NCBI RefSeq assembly: GCF_027409185.1
Contig: NC_084462.1
Location: forward strand, 43,038,679 to 43,102,678
Source of the DNA: Cynocephalus volans
Lineage: Eukaryota; Chordata; Mammalia; Dermoptera; Cynocephalidae
Reading direction: 5' to 3'
Length of the DNA: 64,000 nt
Position 1 is the first letter of the stretch. The number at the start of each line of letters is the position of its first letter. Below the pieces are notes generated by a model that saw only the letters and a program-made list of their open reading frames with translations, was not told the DNA's origin and searched no databases. Of this stretch, positions 1 to 46,155 are shown piece by piece. A program made the translations under genes and the position numbers.

Positions 1-231
1 TGATGCTCCAATTTTTAAGATCTTCAAGTCCACAATAAATTTTGTACATGGCCCCTCAGTTTTTAGAATTTAAGTGAGAATCCCAAGATATATTTTATGA
101 TGAAAAGGCACAAAATAATTGGCATTTTATGTCCTTTGGTTGAAAGCCCCTTGTTCTTATGGACTCTAGACTTCCCACAGGACAAGCATAGCAGGCTGCA
201 CCCAAGCAGGCAAGGCCAACCCTGCCCTTAC
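1..231 (-). other. LRRK1: LRRK1 intron 2, start only
   Basis: Sequence downstream of the first coding exon's donor. Nothing recognisable besides the splice site. Confidence 0.6.
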
Positions 232-328
232 CGTTATGGGTCTCCATGGCGCAATCTGGACACACAGCTGACCCCTCTGGCCCCACACACCAGTACATGC
301 TGGGTGGTCTCCGCGACATGCCAGCCAT
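232..328 (-). CDS. LRRK1: LRRK1 first coding exon (partial gene, rest beyond left edge)
   Basis: LRRK1 is a large ROCO-family protein (ankyrin repeats, LRRs, ROC GTPase, COR, Ser/Thr kinase). This exon encodes only its start, [16 protein letters not shown] through AMETHN, then one base of a Gly codon. It closely matches the LRRK1 N-terminus I remember ([18 protein letters not shown]). The donor is AACG|GTAAGG (exon ends at 232). The start is the ATG at 328-326; the codon 16 triplets upstream is GTG, so it gives no better start. A second in-frame ATG follows three codons later. The exon's 5' end is uncertain: acceptors GGGCAG (exon from 381) or GGGCAGCAG (from 378) are both possible. The position downstream of ALDH1A3 in the same orientation matches mammalian synteny. 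Confidence 0.93.
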
Positions 329-381
329 CAACCCTTGAGGCAGCCGATTTCCAAAGGCAGGTTTTGCTGATGTCACAACTG
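329..381 (-). other. LRRK1: LRRK1 exon 2, 5' UTR part
   Basis: Noncoding stretch between the likely splice acceptor (CTCACGGGCAG, exon from 381, or 378 if the following CAG is used) and the ATG at 328. The tract before it is only moderately pyrimidine-rich, so the exact boundary is a prediction. Confidence 0.55.
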
Positions 382-1059
382 CTGCCCGTGAGGTGGGTTA
401 AGGCATGGATATGCAGTCATAGCTGGGCAGAGAGCTTTCTCGTCCTAGTGGTGAAAAACATAATAAAAGCAGAAAGCTTTTTAAATTCAAGTCCTGCCCT
501 GTGACCCATGCCAATATTTGCCATTTACATTGGTTCACTGATATTTTCCTCTCCTTTGCAGCATTCCTTTTCACAGTCCCTCTATCCAGCCAAATCTGTC
601 AGGTGGGGGCAGTGAAAGGACAGAGCTTCCCCCCATCCCACCTCAACACCGGACTCAGGACAGTATTAAAAAAGCCCCAAATAATCGTTAAATACCTACT
701 GGGAAAAGGTTTGATCATTATTCACTCAACACACAACCATTGTCACCTGCAAAGAAGCTAGGCCCTGTGTGTGGCACAGAGAGCACAGCAGCTACAGCTC
801 TCAGAGACTCACACTCCAGTTGAGGTGGGGCAGACACACTCATGGGCCACCATAACCCAAGGCCCTCCCTTTGCCCAGGACAGACTCTTCTGGAAGCCCA
901 GAGGTGGGCATGTAATCCCAAAGGGCAGCCAGGAATCAATACCAAAGAGAAGGGGTCTGGAAGGAATTGACAGTGGTTATGAAGTCAACTCAGTTTGAGC
1001 TTTGGGGGTTAACAGAAGTGAACCCCATAAATTTTGTCTCTCCCCAAGGGGAAATTCAG

Positions 1060-1245
1060 TGATGTCTACAAACATTTTTTGGTTGTCACAACTTGATGGG
1101 GGTGTAGGGGGTGGCGCTACAGGCATCTAGTGGACAGAGGTCAGGGAAGGTACTAAATATCCTACAGTATACAGGACAGCTGTCTGCAAGAAAAAATTAT
1201 CTGGCCCCCAATAGTTCCAAGGTGGAGAAACTCTGAGTTAGATTA
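1060..1245 (+). mobile_element. MER20 DNA transposon fragment
   Basis: Matches the MER20 layout from memory: TTTTTGGTTGTCACAACT near the start, GGCATCTAGTGG in the middle, then ATCCTACA, ACAGGACAGC, TTATCTGGCCCC and GAGAAACTCTGAG at the end. A nonautonomous hAT element, here inside LRRK1 intron 1. Confidence 0.8.
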
Positions 1246-1689
1246 AGACTAATCTCCTAAAACTGAAGAGACTGTGATAAACTGTGAGGTCAGGAGCTGT
1301 TCTTCTGTGCTGGGCTCCTACTGAGCTTAGAGGTCCCCCCAACATCAGTGCCCATCCTGCTACGGTGATTAAAGGACCAGAAATGTCTTGAGGGCAAGAC
1401 CCAGGCCCAGCTCAGGGCTGGCATGGGGTAAGTGCATGACAGGAAGGTATTACCATATGAAATGCACGCGTTCCTATCAGTGTTCGTACAGTCTATCCTA
1501 TACATAAAGTATGCAGTAACCAGCAACCCGTCTGTGTTCCCTGAGACAGACAACTCCGAAATGGGGAGTGATAGTGCAGCCAAAAAATAATAATAATAAA
1601 GAAAATCAGGGTCATATAAATAACACCTAAGAATATGTAAAGGTAAAAGCACGGTCTGCATGTCAAAGGCATGGATTGCTTCTGTCACA

Positions 1690-1830
1690 CATTAGTGACC
1701 TCAAGCTCTAACTTTTGTGTCTCAGTTTTCTCATCTGTTAAAAATAGACATGCACCCCCATACCCTGGCAACCCCACAGGATTACTGTGAGAACTCAACT
1801 AAGGAAAAGTTTCTGCAGTCACTTTCCACA
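1690..1830 (+). mobile_element. MIR SINE fragment
   Basis: Contains the MIR core pattern CTCAGTTTTCTCATCTGTTAAAA followed by a GGATTACTGTGAGAACTCAA-like tail, diverged. Confidence 0.65.
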
Positions 1831-3389
1831 ACAGGGCCGGGGTGGTCTTTACCTGTAATAAAAGTGTGCAGACTTGGGAGGGTCTCCCGCCTCCCATCTG
1901 GTTAACACGCTCAGAATATCAATGCGGAGGGCAGATGCTCTGTCTCTCCAGTGGGTGTGTTCTAGAAAGTGCCCTGAACAGCATAGGCACTGAGCAAGCT
2001 ACAGAACAAGGCTGTGAGAGCACTTGGAATTTCTCATCTAAAAGCCTGAAAATCAGGCACCGGCAGGGGGAGGTGGGGCTAGAAAAGCCCTGCACCTGTG
2101 ACAACGCTCAGTATGAGCTGGCTTCTTTCGGAACCAAAGAGGGAAAGGCCTAGAGAAACCATGTTTGAAGTTGGGGAGCCTGAAAAGTCCAAGGAGAAAA
2201 GGAGAAATAATCGATCTGGACAAAATTTAGGACATTAATAAAGCTTTATAAATTGCAAAACCGGATTTGGAAAATGAATTTGAGACAGGGATAGGGAGAA
2301 ACAGCAAGACAGAATCTGCTTTAAAACAAAGGCTCCAAATCATACATCAGCATCCAGAAACCGAGAAACACAGTTGCCATCTGCTTTCATAACACCTTTC
2401 TAAAACAGCTACCAAACAAACCCAGCAACGTTTCAAAAATCCTAACAGTAGACATTCCTTCTGAAAATAGAAGTGTCTTACCACGTAATGTATTTAAGTT
2501 AAAAAAAATCTTAAAAATATTCTAGGCTATCTCTCGCCCAGAACATTTTGTTCCCCTTTTCATTTTCAGTTTCCTTTTAAAAATCACTTTACCAATGGAA
2601 GATTTTGCCCCTGGAGCAGTTTTTAAATTATAATTAGTATTCTGGCTTATACTCTAAGGTAGAGGTTTCAAGATGAGGTAACTCAAGTTTTGCTCAATCT
2701 TTACCCTCAAACGGAATCTTCTTTTCCTCCTGCTTCTTTTGGGTTCAGACCAATGCAACAAATCATGGTTGTAAGTTACACATGAGTATTTTCATTATAC
2801 ATTCCCAAAGACGGTTTCAAAAGAGGTTTTCTGCAGTAATGATTGTTTTAACAATTTTTAAAAACCTCACCAATTTCCTTTTGCCAACTCTTTATACTTG
2901 CATGAATGAAAAAACCTAAATACTTAATGAAAAGGAAAAAGAGGAACCTGACATTCATTCTGCTTACGTTTTTATTGAGCCCTGCCCAGGAGGAGTAAAT
3001 TTCATGAGTTTTTGAAGCTGGTGGGGAAGGAAGACAGTAAATAACTAACTGCTATATAGTTTCAGACAGGGGAGAAACAGGTAATTTTTCAGGAGGCTTA
3101 ACACCAAAGTTGGAATACCGTAGCGAGTGAAGCATGTTAGAAATGCTCATATCACCCAGCTCCTTTGAATCCAAAGCCTGGTCGAAATGGCTGGCCCATG
3201 GTTCTAGGCATCCGATTAGTGCTATTAGTATCCCTTGACCAATATGGCTTGCCTGCAAAATGTGTTTAATGGGTTTGTGGACATCAGAATATCACGGAGC
3301 TGCAGGACAGAGAAATATATTGTCCTCAATCCCAGAGGAGCACCCAAAGGTTGGAGAGGGGAAGGGTGCCCCCCAGCATGGTTATGGCA

Positions 3390-4060
3390 GTAAGACGCAG
3401 CAGTGAGCAAGACAGATCCAGTCTCTGACCTCAGGAGCTTCAGCGGAGACCACAAGGTAATTAAGGGGAAATTAAACAGGTGAAGAAGGAATACACAGAT
3501 AGTGGGAACTGCTGTCCAGAGTGAGGGACCTGACAGAGACGGTAGGTTTAGAGAAGGTGGCCAGGGAAGGCCTTCTAGGCCGTGTGAAGAGTCAGGGGGC
3601 AGCAATACAGAGGCCCCATGCTGGAGGGCAATGGCCTGGTGACCTGAGATGGCAGACGCCAGATCCCTTGAGGGTGTGAGGGGAAGGAAGTACCCTGGAT
3701 TACATACCAGTTGCATGGAGAAGCTATTGAAGAGTTCCATGAAGAGGACTGGCACAATCCAATTTACCAATTAAAAAAAAAAAATCGTTCTGGCTGCCAA
3801 CCAGAGAATGGGGGGAAGGGGGACCGTAATCGTACAGGAAAGAGATGCCGGTACCTTGGACAAGGGTGGAGGCCTTGAGAAAGAAGGGGACAGACCAGGA
3901 CACATTTTGGAAGTAGACCCAACAGGACTTGCTAACAGACTAAATTCAAGAGATGAGGAAATGGAGTGGAGGATAACTCCCAGGTTTTTGATCTGAGCAA
4001 TGGAGTTGACTAGGGGGACACTTCCTGAGCTGTGGAAGCCTGGGAGAGGGAAAGGTTTGG
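3390..4060 (+). repeat. Ancient dispersed repeat, family not named
   Basis: Carries phrases typical of a very common old mammalian repeat: GCAAGACAGATCCAGTCTCTG, GGAAGGCCTTCTAGGCC, GGCACAATCCAATTTACCAA, TCGTTCTGGCTGCC, GATAACTCCCAGGTTTTTG. I recognise the pattern but not the Repbase name. It accounts for the chance minus-strand frames here. Confidence 0.5.
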
Positions 4061-4789
4061 CTGACCCTAAAACCTCCTTTAGGAACAAATTAGGTCTGAG
4101 ATTAGTATGTTATTAACTTAGTTTTTTTCTTCCTGGATATAAGCAAAGATAAAGGCATTTAATGTTAACGTTTCCCCAAATTGTGCATATTCTACTTGTC
4201 CCTCTGATGCCTGAGTACTTTGATACCATATGAGTGAGTGGCAAACTCTAACAATAGTGTTCTGTGCATTTGGTAAGAGGTTTGCTAAAAGCATAACTAT
4301 GTGCCCCTGTTTCTCTAGTGCTCCCACTGCTGCAAGGGTATGTGTTTGGGTGAGAAAAATTTCGTGGCCTCAAATTATGAAGGGGCAGGTTGAGCCGGCC
4401 ACAGGGTCCCTCAAATTTTCCACCATCATCTCCCAGATGACCCCCATCCTTCCTAGGCTCCATCTCCCCATCCAGCCAGGGAGTCGCCTGCAGACTGAGG
4501 AGCGGCAGATTCATCTGTACCAGCCAGAGAGGCGACGCTTGGGCAAGAGGCCTGTCCCATACTTGGAGGCGAGTGAGGGCCCGCTGGGCCAGCCGGCATC
4601 ACCAGGCCGCCCTCCCTGGGGCAGAGTGAGACTTTTGGGCAGTCCTTTCCCAACACACACTCATACGCACTCTCACACTCGCGCGCTCACGCTCCTTCAG
4701 CTCCAAGTTCAAGGGCAGGGTTTTCTCCAAAGGCAGAGGAAACGTAGAGACGCCCTGGGGTATTTTCCTACTTCTGTTTCTTCCCTCTG

Positions 4790-5575
4790 CTCCCCCCCAG
4801 CCTCGGCCCCGTAGTGCGCGGGGTTTCGGGGTTCCGCGCCCTGGCCCCGCACAGGTCCAGCCCGCAGGCTGGTTAGGGGTCCGGGCGAGAGGGAGCGGCG
4901 GTGTGTGACGCGGGTCGCCCTGCACCCTCCGCTCTCCTCGGGCTGTGGGGGCAGGGCCACCCATGCCCGACAGCGCGGCAGCCTGGAGAGCGGGCCGGGG
5001 CTGCGGGGCGCGCGGGCCCGCGGGCAGGCAGGCAGAGGCCAGGGCTCCACACCGACCCTGCGCACGGTTCCCGGTCCCCGGGAGGGGCAGGAGGCAGCCA
5101 GGCCCCCGGGAGGGGCGCGGGCCGGAGCGGCACCTACCTGTGGCGGCGGCGGGGCAGGGGCGCGGGCGCTCTGGGACGCGGGGCCGGGCGCGCCGGGCGG
5201 ACACCAGCCGGCCCGGGCCTGGCCGTCCCACCGCCCTCTAACCCCCCGCGCCTCGGGCCGCGCGCCGGGGCCGGGCCGGGCCCAGACGCACTTCCTCAAT
5301 CCTGCAGCCGGCGGGCGGGAGGCGGGAGGCGGGCGGCGCGAAGAGCGCACGGGGCGAGGCCGCCGTGCTCCCAGGGTCCGCTGGCGGCGCTCCGCACAAT
5401 GAGCACGAGGAGTCCCCTAGGTGGCCCGCCCTAGCTTCCCCAGCCGTAAAACGCGGGTGGTCACGCTCACCGCTCGCACTTCGGGACCCTTCTCGCGCCG
5501 AGTCTCCGCCAGGTTCGGATCCCCGCTCTCTCCGCGCGGGGCGGGCGCAGCGGTAAGATTGGTCGGTTCTCGACT
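4790..5575. promoter_or_regulatory. LRRK1: CpG island, LRRK1 promoter
   Basis: Dense CpG, GC-rich block lying between ALDH1A3 and the LRRK1 first coding exon. A CCAAT box in NF-Y context (GACCAATC, minus strand, 5562-5558) sits at its upstream edge for minus-strand transcription. No TATA box is obvious, consistent with a dispersed island promoter. Confidence 0.85.
5138..5400 (-). other. LRRK1: LRRK1 noncoding exon 1 (3' end placed, 5' end approximate)
   Basis: On the minus strand a strong donor, GCCACAG|GTAGGTG, lies at 5138/5137 inside the CpG island. Splicing from it to the acceptor near 381 gives a 4.75 kb first intron. The TSS cannot be read from sequence, so 5400 is only an outer limit. 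Confidence 0.6.
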
Positions 5576-6513
5576 CAGCCCAGCTTTCACAGTCCCTCTG
5601 CTCTAGTAGCAGCAAAATCGGCAGATTACTCTCTAACTTGTATGTTGGCCATACACTCCCGTTGTAAATATTAAAAAGACGGGGAATATTCATTTATGTA
5701 CAGCTCTTTACAGGGCAGCATAGAAATACGTATTTTTAAAGCGTTAATCTTTTGCAAGATGCACCTCTCCACCACCTGAATTTACGAATTGTGAACACAT
5801 GCAAAGATACTGCTATTTGGTGAATCATTTCTAACTGCCTGCTTTTGGGGGAAGGGGCAGTAAAACGTGGAATGTCGGCAATTTATCATGTTTCAACCTA
5901 CCATAAGCGTGTTCATCACACCACTAAAGCTAATACCCAAACGCAGACCACGAAGATCTGTGCCCGTGCTGCACGCAGGCCTCAGATTGGGCTCCACGTG
6001 CCCTCCCAGGAAGGAGAAGCCCGCTCAGAAAAAGCGGATGGTTCTACACCCTGGCAGAACCAACGCACCCTAAGCTCTTCTTGTGTAATGTCATGACTCC
6101 AATATTCCTAGGATTGAGCGCAAAACAGAGACAAATCGCCATAACCCTCACTGCCATTTCACATAACTCGTGCAGCCGCAGGGCCCTCAAAACGACCTCG
6201 TGGACACCCCAGGCAGTGGTTACGTGGAGCGGTTCCTTGGGTTCCTGGTTGGCGAGGGGAGCCCTGGGAAGCTTTGCTCTTCTCCCAAGAGGCTGCCTCT
6301 CCGGCTCTCCCGCCACCAGACGCCCTTCCAAAAGGGTGTGGCTCAGTTTTGCAATCCTGTTCTCACCATTGAGGTGCTCATACCAGTTTGCAAGGGGCAG
6401 CAGTGTGATTGCTACCAAAAAGTCCCTAATAATTTGCAGGGCGTGGCGTCCGCTGTGATGTGGGAGACCCGCGACGGCAGTGCGGCGCCTTCAGGGCGCA
6501 CGGCCCCGCCACC

Positions 6514-6529
6514 TAGCGCCACCGGGAGG
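6514..6529 (-). promoter_or_regulatory. CTCF-like motif in CpG patch (candidate)
   Basis: TAGCGCCACCGGGAGG resembles the reverse CTCF core GCGCC(C/A)CCT(G/A)(G/C)TGG at most positions. It sits in a small CpG cluster between the two genes. Motif resemblance only. Confidence 0.35.
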
Positions 6530-6911
6530 AAACGCACGCCTGGCGCCACGGGCAGACACTGGAGGGGACGTGGCCAGTGGGGATAGAGGCAACCCAACTG
6601 TCCTTTTAAATGGGCTTGGGAATAGGCTAGGGAAAAAATACGCCCGACTTAGAAAACAGCCAGAACATTGGGCACACGGCTAATCTATTTTGAGCTGGTC
6701 ATATCCCAGCATCTAACTCTGTCCATTAAGCATGCTTTAGTGGCAGGTTCCCATAGGAAGGTTGCTCCAGGTCAGTTAGTGTTATCCACCTTCAAGATAA
6801 GTCAGACACATGGCTAGGTGGATGGAGTGAAAACATTAAAAGGCTTCATCCACCAACAGAGAAGCTAAGGCCTTCCACAGGGTCCACCTGCAGAGAATGT
6901 GCCCACCCCCG

Positions 6912-6966
6912 CAGGCACACAAGTGCATGTGCACACCACATGCATACACACACACGCACACCACAC
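6912..6966 (+). repeat. Impure CA-rich simple repeat
   Basis: Interrupted CA/TG dinucleotides (GGCACACAAGTGCATG, CATACACACACACGCACACC). Confidence 0.8.
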
Positions 6967-7724
6967 TCTGTCTACTGTCCAGAATGGTTCCCTTAAGGGA
7001 GTCATGCTCTGGTAAACCAAGTGAGGGAAAATGTCATTTTCCTATCATTTTCAGCTCACATTTGGATTGAGAAATGGGTGTTACTAGATACATTAATACA
7101 CACATAAATGCATACGTTAACAGAGATCTGATTCAGGTCTCCTTTAAGTTTTTCTCTTAAAGGGGTGGTGCTTTGTCATCGGACAAAGTGATCTGGATTG
7201 TCAATATCAAACGCACAGGTTGAGCTTGGTGGACCCACCCAAGTACAAGGGATGGTCTTGTCAGCTCACAACTTGGCGATTGAGTCTTCTTCCTTAGAAA
7301 CTGCAGGTAAGTTAAACCCAAACACCTTAGATCCTCAGAGAAAAGTGACAAAATGCACACTTGTGCTCACAGTTGGGGGCAAAATGCTTTCCCTAAATGC
7401 AAGCCTCCCCACCATTTTCCACACTTATGTCACCATCACTTTATGATGAAGAGAGACTTGGGCAGCTTAGATGACAGCTTAAACTTAGCCACCTAAGAAG
7501 AAGAACCTCTGAGGCCCGGCGCCCTGCCTGGCCAACCCCACACACACAGAAATGGGTTTCACACTCAGGCAGTGCACTGGGCCTGATTGGATTGAGCAAA
7601 TGTAATTTTATTCTGGAGTTGTTGATTCTGTCTTATTATAAGCCATTTTGTACAGAAGATCTCAGAAAAAGAAAGGCCAGTCACAGAATTAAAATGACTT
7701 TGGTCCTTCAATGAAAAAACATAA

Positions 7725-9573
7725 TATTTCTCAAACATCCAATTTTATTTTATTGTTGCATTGTTGAACACAATCTGCAGTTAGGATCAGAATTCCCAGG
7801 CAGATAGATTTTTAAACCATACCACAGGGGTAAACCTCAAAAGAAGTGAAATCTAAAACTGTATAGATTTCCATTCCTAAATACAGTATATTACAGAAGT
7901 TTAAATATATCACCTCTGTGTACTTACAACTATAAAAAGATACATTAACTATACCAATTATAAATAATGTAGCATTTCATATTAAAGGCATTATTGTACA
8001 ATGAAAGAATAGGAACTCTCTAATGTATTACTATCACAGTTGCAGTCTATAATTATTCGAGATAAAATACTGAAAATTCAGTGTATGAAGTTGAATCCTG
8101 ATTTAACAAGTTGTTGGTAGTATAAGTGATGTGTTAACTGAGGAAGAGAAGAAAGTAAATTTTGTGTCGCATATCTCCAACAGGGATGATAACCCCGTTT
8201 CATATATACTTTTCTTTATACACACACTGGTGCTGACATATAGCTTCATTTCAACATGGCCCCCTCCAACTTGATTCCCACACATAAGCACCATTTCCCA
8301 ATTAGAAAAGTACAAGCTAGTAACAGTAAGAGTATCCGAATAACATAATTTGTTTGCTTTTGTTTTAAAGCTATATGTGAACTCTTTCAGTTTTCCAAGT
8401 TAAAACATGGAATCGCACATTATTTGGATACCCAAAGAGGAAAAGGATATTCCACAACCTATTTGTGAACTATTTAGGCCACTTGGATAATGATCCAGTT
8501 CCTCCATGAAATCAGGTGTTATTTATTAACTAATCAGAAATTAATGTCAAAATAGGACTTTCAAAACAGGGGCTGTATTATAACAGCAGTCTTTCCAGTT
8601 GTGTGTGCTTTACTAATCTAAAACGGTTAACAGAACTGGAGAAAAAGAAAACTACATAGGCTTAACATAAACTGTTAGTGAATATGGTAGAAATGCATAA
8701 TTCATAAAAGTGAATTATGGCTCTGATTTGTCAAATGCAAGGCTTAATTATCCTCGGATATGCTATGCTGTTGTGGTGTTAGAACGTTGGATCCTTAGCA
8801 GCAAAGGTGATACTAATGATGTTTTCTGCTTAGGAAAATGTCTTGGTTAGGGTAGACCATGATGTAGTTTTTGAGTAAGTTTTTTAGGCTGTTGATTGGG
8901 TCATATTCCAAAGTCAGTATTGGTTTTAAGCTGAATCTTATGGTCAATGTCCATATGCAGTCCTCAAAGACCTGCACCTGTGCATGCCCAAGACCTCTGC
9001 TCCCTTCCATGATTTGCATTTCCCAAAAGCTCCCCACATTAGATCCGCACAAAGTCCCCCTTTTTAAAAAAAACTTTGTGCTAACCCGTTTCCCCTGAAT
9101 GGTCCCACCCCTACCTCGGAAAGAGGAGAGGCTTGTTCTGCGAGCAGGTAACCCTGGGGAGAACACAGGTGCAGGGTCCTGCTTGTGGAACATGGAGGAA
9201 GTTTCCCCCACGTTCCTACTGGAGTCAGATTCAGTAAAGCATTTTTAAGCAACTGCCAGACACTTCAAATACCACTTCCACTTAACAATGCCCTGAGTAT
9301 CTTCACTGTCTCCAGACTTGGTCTAAAGGGAAAAACAGAAATAGCCAATAGCTCCCTCCCCAGGCAGGACTGCAATTTTGCACACAACATATAGGCATCC
9401 ACAGTTTGGTCAATAAAACATGAGCATGAGAGGAAGATATAACTCATCAACTCTAGCAGATTTAAAGTCTCCAGAAGAAAGTGTCCCGGGAAGGTCAGAA
9501 ATGTAGTGTTTTCTTCGGCGAGTTTGATCTACCACATTCAGCCGTCCAATGTTTGAAGGAGCCCACCTTTCCT
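7725..9573 (-). other. ALDH1A3: ALDH1A3 3' UTR (predicted)
   Basis: AT-rich, repeat-poor sequence of about 1.85 kb follows the stop codon and runs to a strong poly(A) signal pair. The absence of recognisable interspersed repeats over almost 2 kb fits transcribed, constrained UTR better than intergenic DNA. The exact cleavage position is inferred, not seen. Confidence 0.7.
7744..7754 (-). terminator. ALDH1A3: Overlapping poly(A) signals AATAAAATAAA
   Basis: Two AATAAA hexamers overlap by one base on the minus strand (7754-7749 and 7749-7744). A T-rich downstream element (TTATGTTTTTTCATTG, near 7721-7706) follows at suitable distance, so cleavage is expected at about 7725-7735. Confidence 0.7.
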
Positions 9574-43942
<34,369 letters not shown>

Positions 43943-46084
43943 CTGCAGGACCGGAGGAAGGGAGGGCGGGCGCGCGGGAGGGAGGGCAGGGGGCCGGCCC
44001 GCCTCACCCCACCCCGCCCGCCGCCCCTGCGGGGGCCCGGCCACCCCCGCCCGGCCTCGGTGCCGGCTGCGCGGCCCGCGTGCTGTGGGCCGCCCGGGCG
44101 GCCGCGCCGTGCGCCCTCCAGCCCGGAGGCTGCCCTGGGATGCGCTCCCCGCAGCGCCGCCGGGCCCGGAAGTCTCGGGACTCGGTCGCCGGCTGCGGGC
44201 AGGGACTGCGGCGCAGAGCGCAGAGCCAGGCTCCCTCCCCGCAGGCGGGCAGGTCGTCCGCGGCACCTGCCGCCCCCTGCCCGCGGTCGCTCCGCGCACT
44301 CGCCCAACTTCGGCCGGCGCGCGGGGAATGCGCGCTCGCCCTGGGGCCCTGCGCCGCGCCGGCCGGGGTCGCGACACATGCCGGGGCGGCCCCGCGTCGC
44401 TGCCTACGTGACCCCGTCTAGGATCCAGCTGCGCTGTCCCCGCTAGCAGGACAGACTGCCCCGCGCCTCACCCGGCCCGAGCCGGGGCCGCCGGCGGGCA
44501 CACCCTGGGCCCGGCTGGCCGGCAGCTTCCCCGCGGCTCCGGGGCTTCACATGCCCAGCGGCAGAAGGCGAGAGCCAAGCGTGGGCCCTTCCTGCGCGGC
44601 CACTCTGGAGCGCCGGCCGCTGAGCCTCTGACCTTCATAGTCCAGAACCCTGGGGTGCAATTATTTTGATATTTTAAATGCATAAATTATACCTCCATTT
44701 TTTGAAAAAGCACATGTGATCTTTGCAGCTAATTGTTTTAAGAGTTGAAGCTCTTGCCGTGTAGGTCGCTCATAACTTTCCAGGGAGGCAGAGGCAAGGC
44801 TAGCTGTCATTCTGCCGTTTGGGAAACGCTCCTTCAACCCCAGGGACTTGTCCCCGGCCCATCTGAGACAGGGAATTGGCTTCTCCTGTATGTCTTTCCT
44901 CAGGTCGCTGGAACGTGAGGCATGAACTTCCAGCAAAAGCAGTGGTTTAGTCCTTAGGTTTAGTCCATCTCTTTCTGTGAGTAATCCCAAATGATAGACA
45001 TGGGTGGGGTGGGTGTGGGGGGTCGTCTCCTCATTTTCCTGAGGGCGTCTAACCCTTCTCTCCTTCCTCACTGCAGTGCTGCTGGGTGTCCTGCAGGATA
45101 GTGGGGTAAGCTTTTAAGCATTTGGAAACCCCTCTTCATCAGACCACCTACCCTTGGAAGGCAGAATGGTCTTGTGCAGTTATGGGTTGGAATGCACCAC
45201 TGAGGCCAAGGAAAGGGGACAGTGGGCCCCCGGAATGGGTTAGGGCTGACCACCATGAGTGTGTCTGTCCTCATGCCAGGCTCACTCACATTGGCGAATC
45301 CCAGAGAAATGCCACCTCTTCCTCAGATGCTCCACCAATTCCTGGGCTCCTTGTCTTCCCGCTGGCCCCATGGCTGCCACTTAGGTCTCCTGAAACATCT
45401 TGGCAGAGGTCTCATGCCAGAGCTCCTGGATGGATGTGGAGCCTCAGCCTCTGGGTGTCTGGGCCCAGGAGGGCCTGCAGGGTCACAGGGGCCTAAGGCC
45501 AGTGGGTACACCAAGCATCAGGGGCTGCAAGTAGAGATGCTTCCAAACCGACCTCTCATTCTGAGAGTTTATCTGGGATCCTGGATGGTTGAACTGATGT
45601 CACTAGGCCTGGGCTTTAAAAACAAAACAAAATGGAAAATTTATAGAGGCAACTGTGTTAATTAAATAATTGCTGGATTGATGGGGGAAGGCAGATAGGG
45701 TTGGGTCCTAGAACTTGGGTCCTTTAGGGTAAGAGGTAAAGCCTGTTTGCTGGAAGGTAGACAGCTGCTGCTTTGCCAGCCATGAAGTCGGAAATGGAGG
45801 CTGCCTACCCTCACACTCAGAGACACTCCCATGACCCCAGGCGTCTGGCCTTGGGGCCAGTGCAATGACACCAACCTGCTCAACTGCAGCTCCTCCTGTT
45901 GGTACCCACGTGATCCTGGGAGCCTGAGATCTGAGCAGAACACTCAGCCACAGACCTCATCATAGCAGGAGGCTCCCAGAGAGCAGGTCACGAGGATGGG
46001 CCTCGCTCTGGGTTTGTCCAGACAAGCAGGTTCTCCTCAACTCCCCTTGGCTTGCCACTCGGCGGGAGGGGTGAAGGCAAGATG

Positions 46085-46155
46085 CTCTTCTCCCCATTTT
46101 ACAGGTGAGTAAACAGAGGCATGCAGGTACTTGCTCCAGACATCCCTGTCAGAGG
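46085..46155 (-). mobile_element. MIR SINE fragment, reverse
   Basis: CCCCATTTTACAGGTGAGTAA and CAGAGGCATGCAGGTACTTG fit a reverse MIR core. Confidence 0.5.

Larger units (their letters stand above)
382..5136 (-). other. LRRK1: LRRK1 intron 1
   Basis: No coding exon recognised. It holds a MER20 copy (1060-1245), a MIR (1690-1830) and an ancient dispersed repeat (3390-4060). The stretch 2150-3000 is AT-rich with no element I can name. The GC-rich 4370-4790 leads into the CpG island. Confidence 0.6.
5576..7724. other. Intergenic spacer between ALDH1A3 and LRRK1
   Basis: About 2.1 kb between the LRRK1 CpG island and the ALDH1A3 poly(A) site. No gene seen. It holds a small CpG-rich patch at 6445-6570 and a CA-rich microsatellite-like stretch at 6912-6966. 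Confidence 0.6.

Noticed and set aside
329..376. In-frame N-terminal extension of LRRK1 by 16 codons
   Set aside because: The triplet at 376-374 is GTG, not ATG, and the exon probably begins at about 378-381. The ATG at 328 matches the known LRRK1 start.
3225..3770. 181-codon minus-strand open frame
   Set aside because: Falls largely within an ancient dispersed repeat, has no domain, and its first codon on the minus strand lies at the edge of a poly-A stretch.
4599..5434. Several overlapping open frames of 160-210 codons on both strands
   Set aside because: They lie in the LRRK1 CpG island, where stop codons are rare. The Pro/Arg/Gly/Ala-rich products have no recognisable domain, and the region fits a noncoding exon 1.
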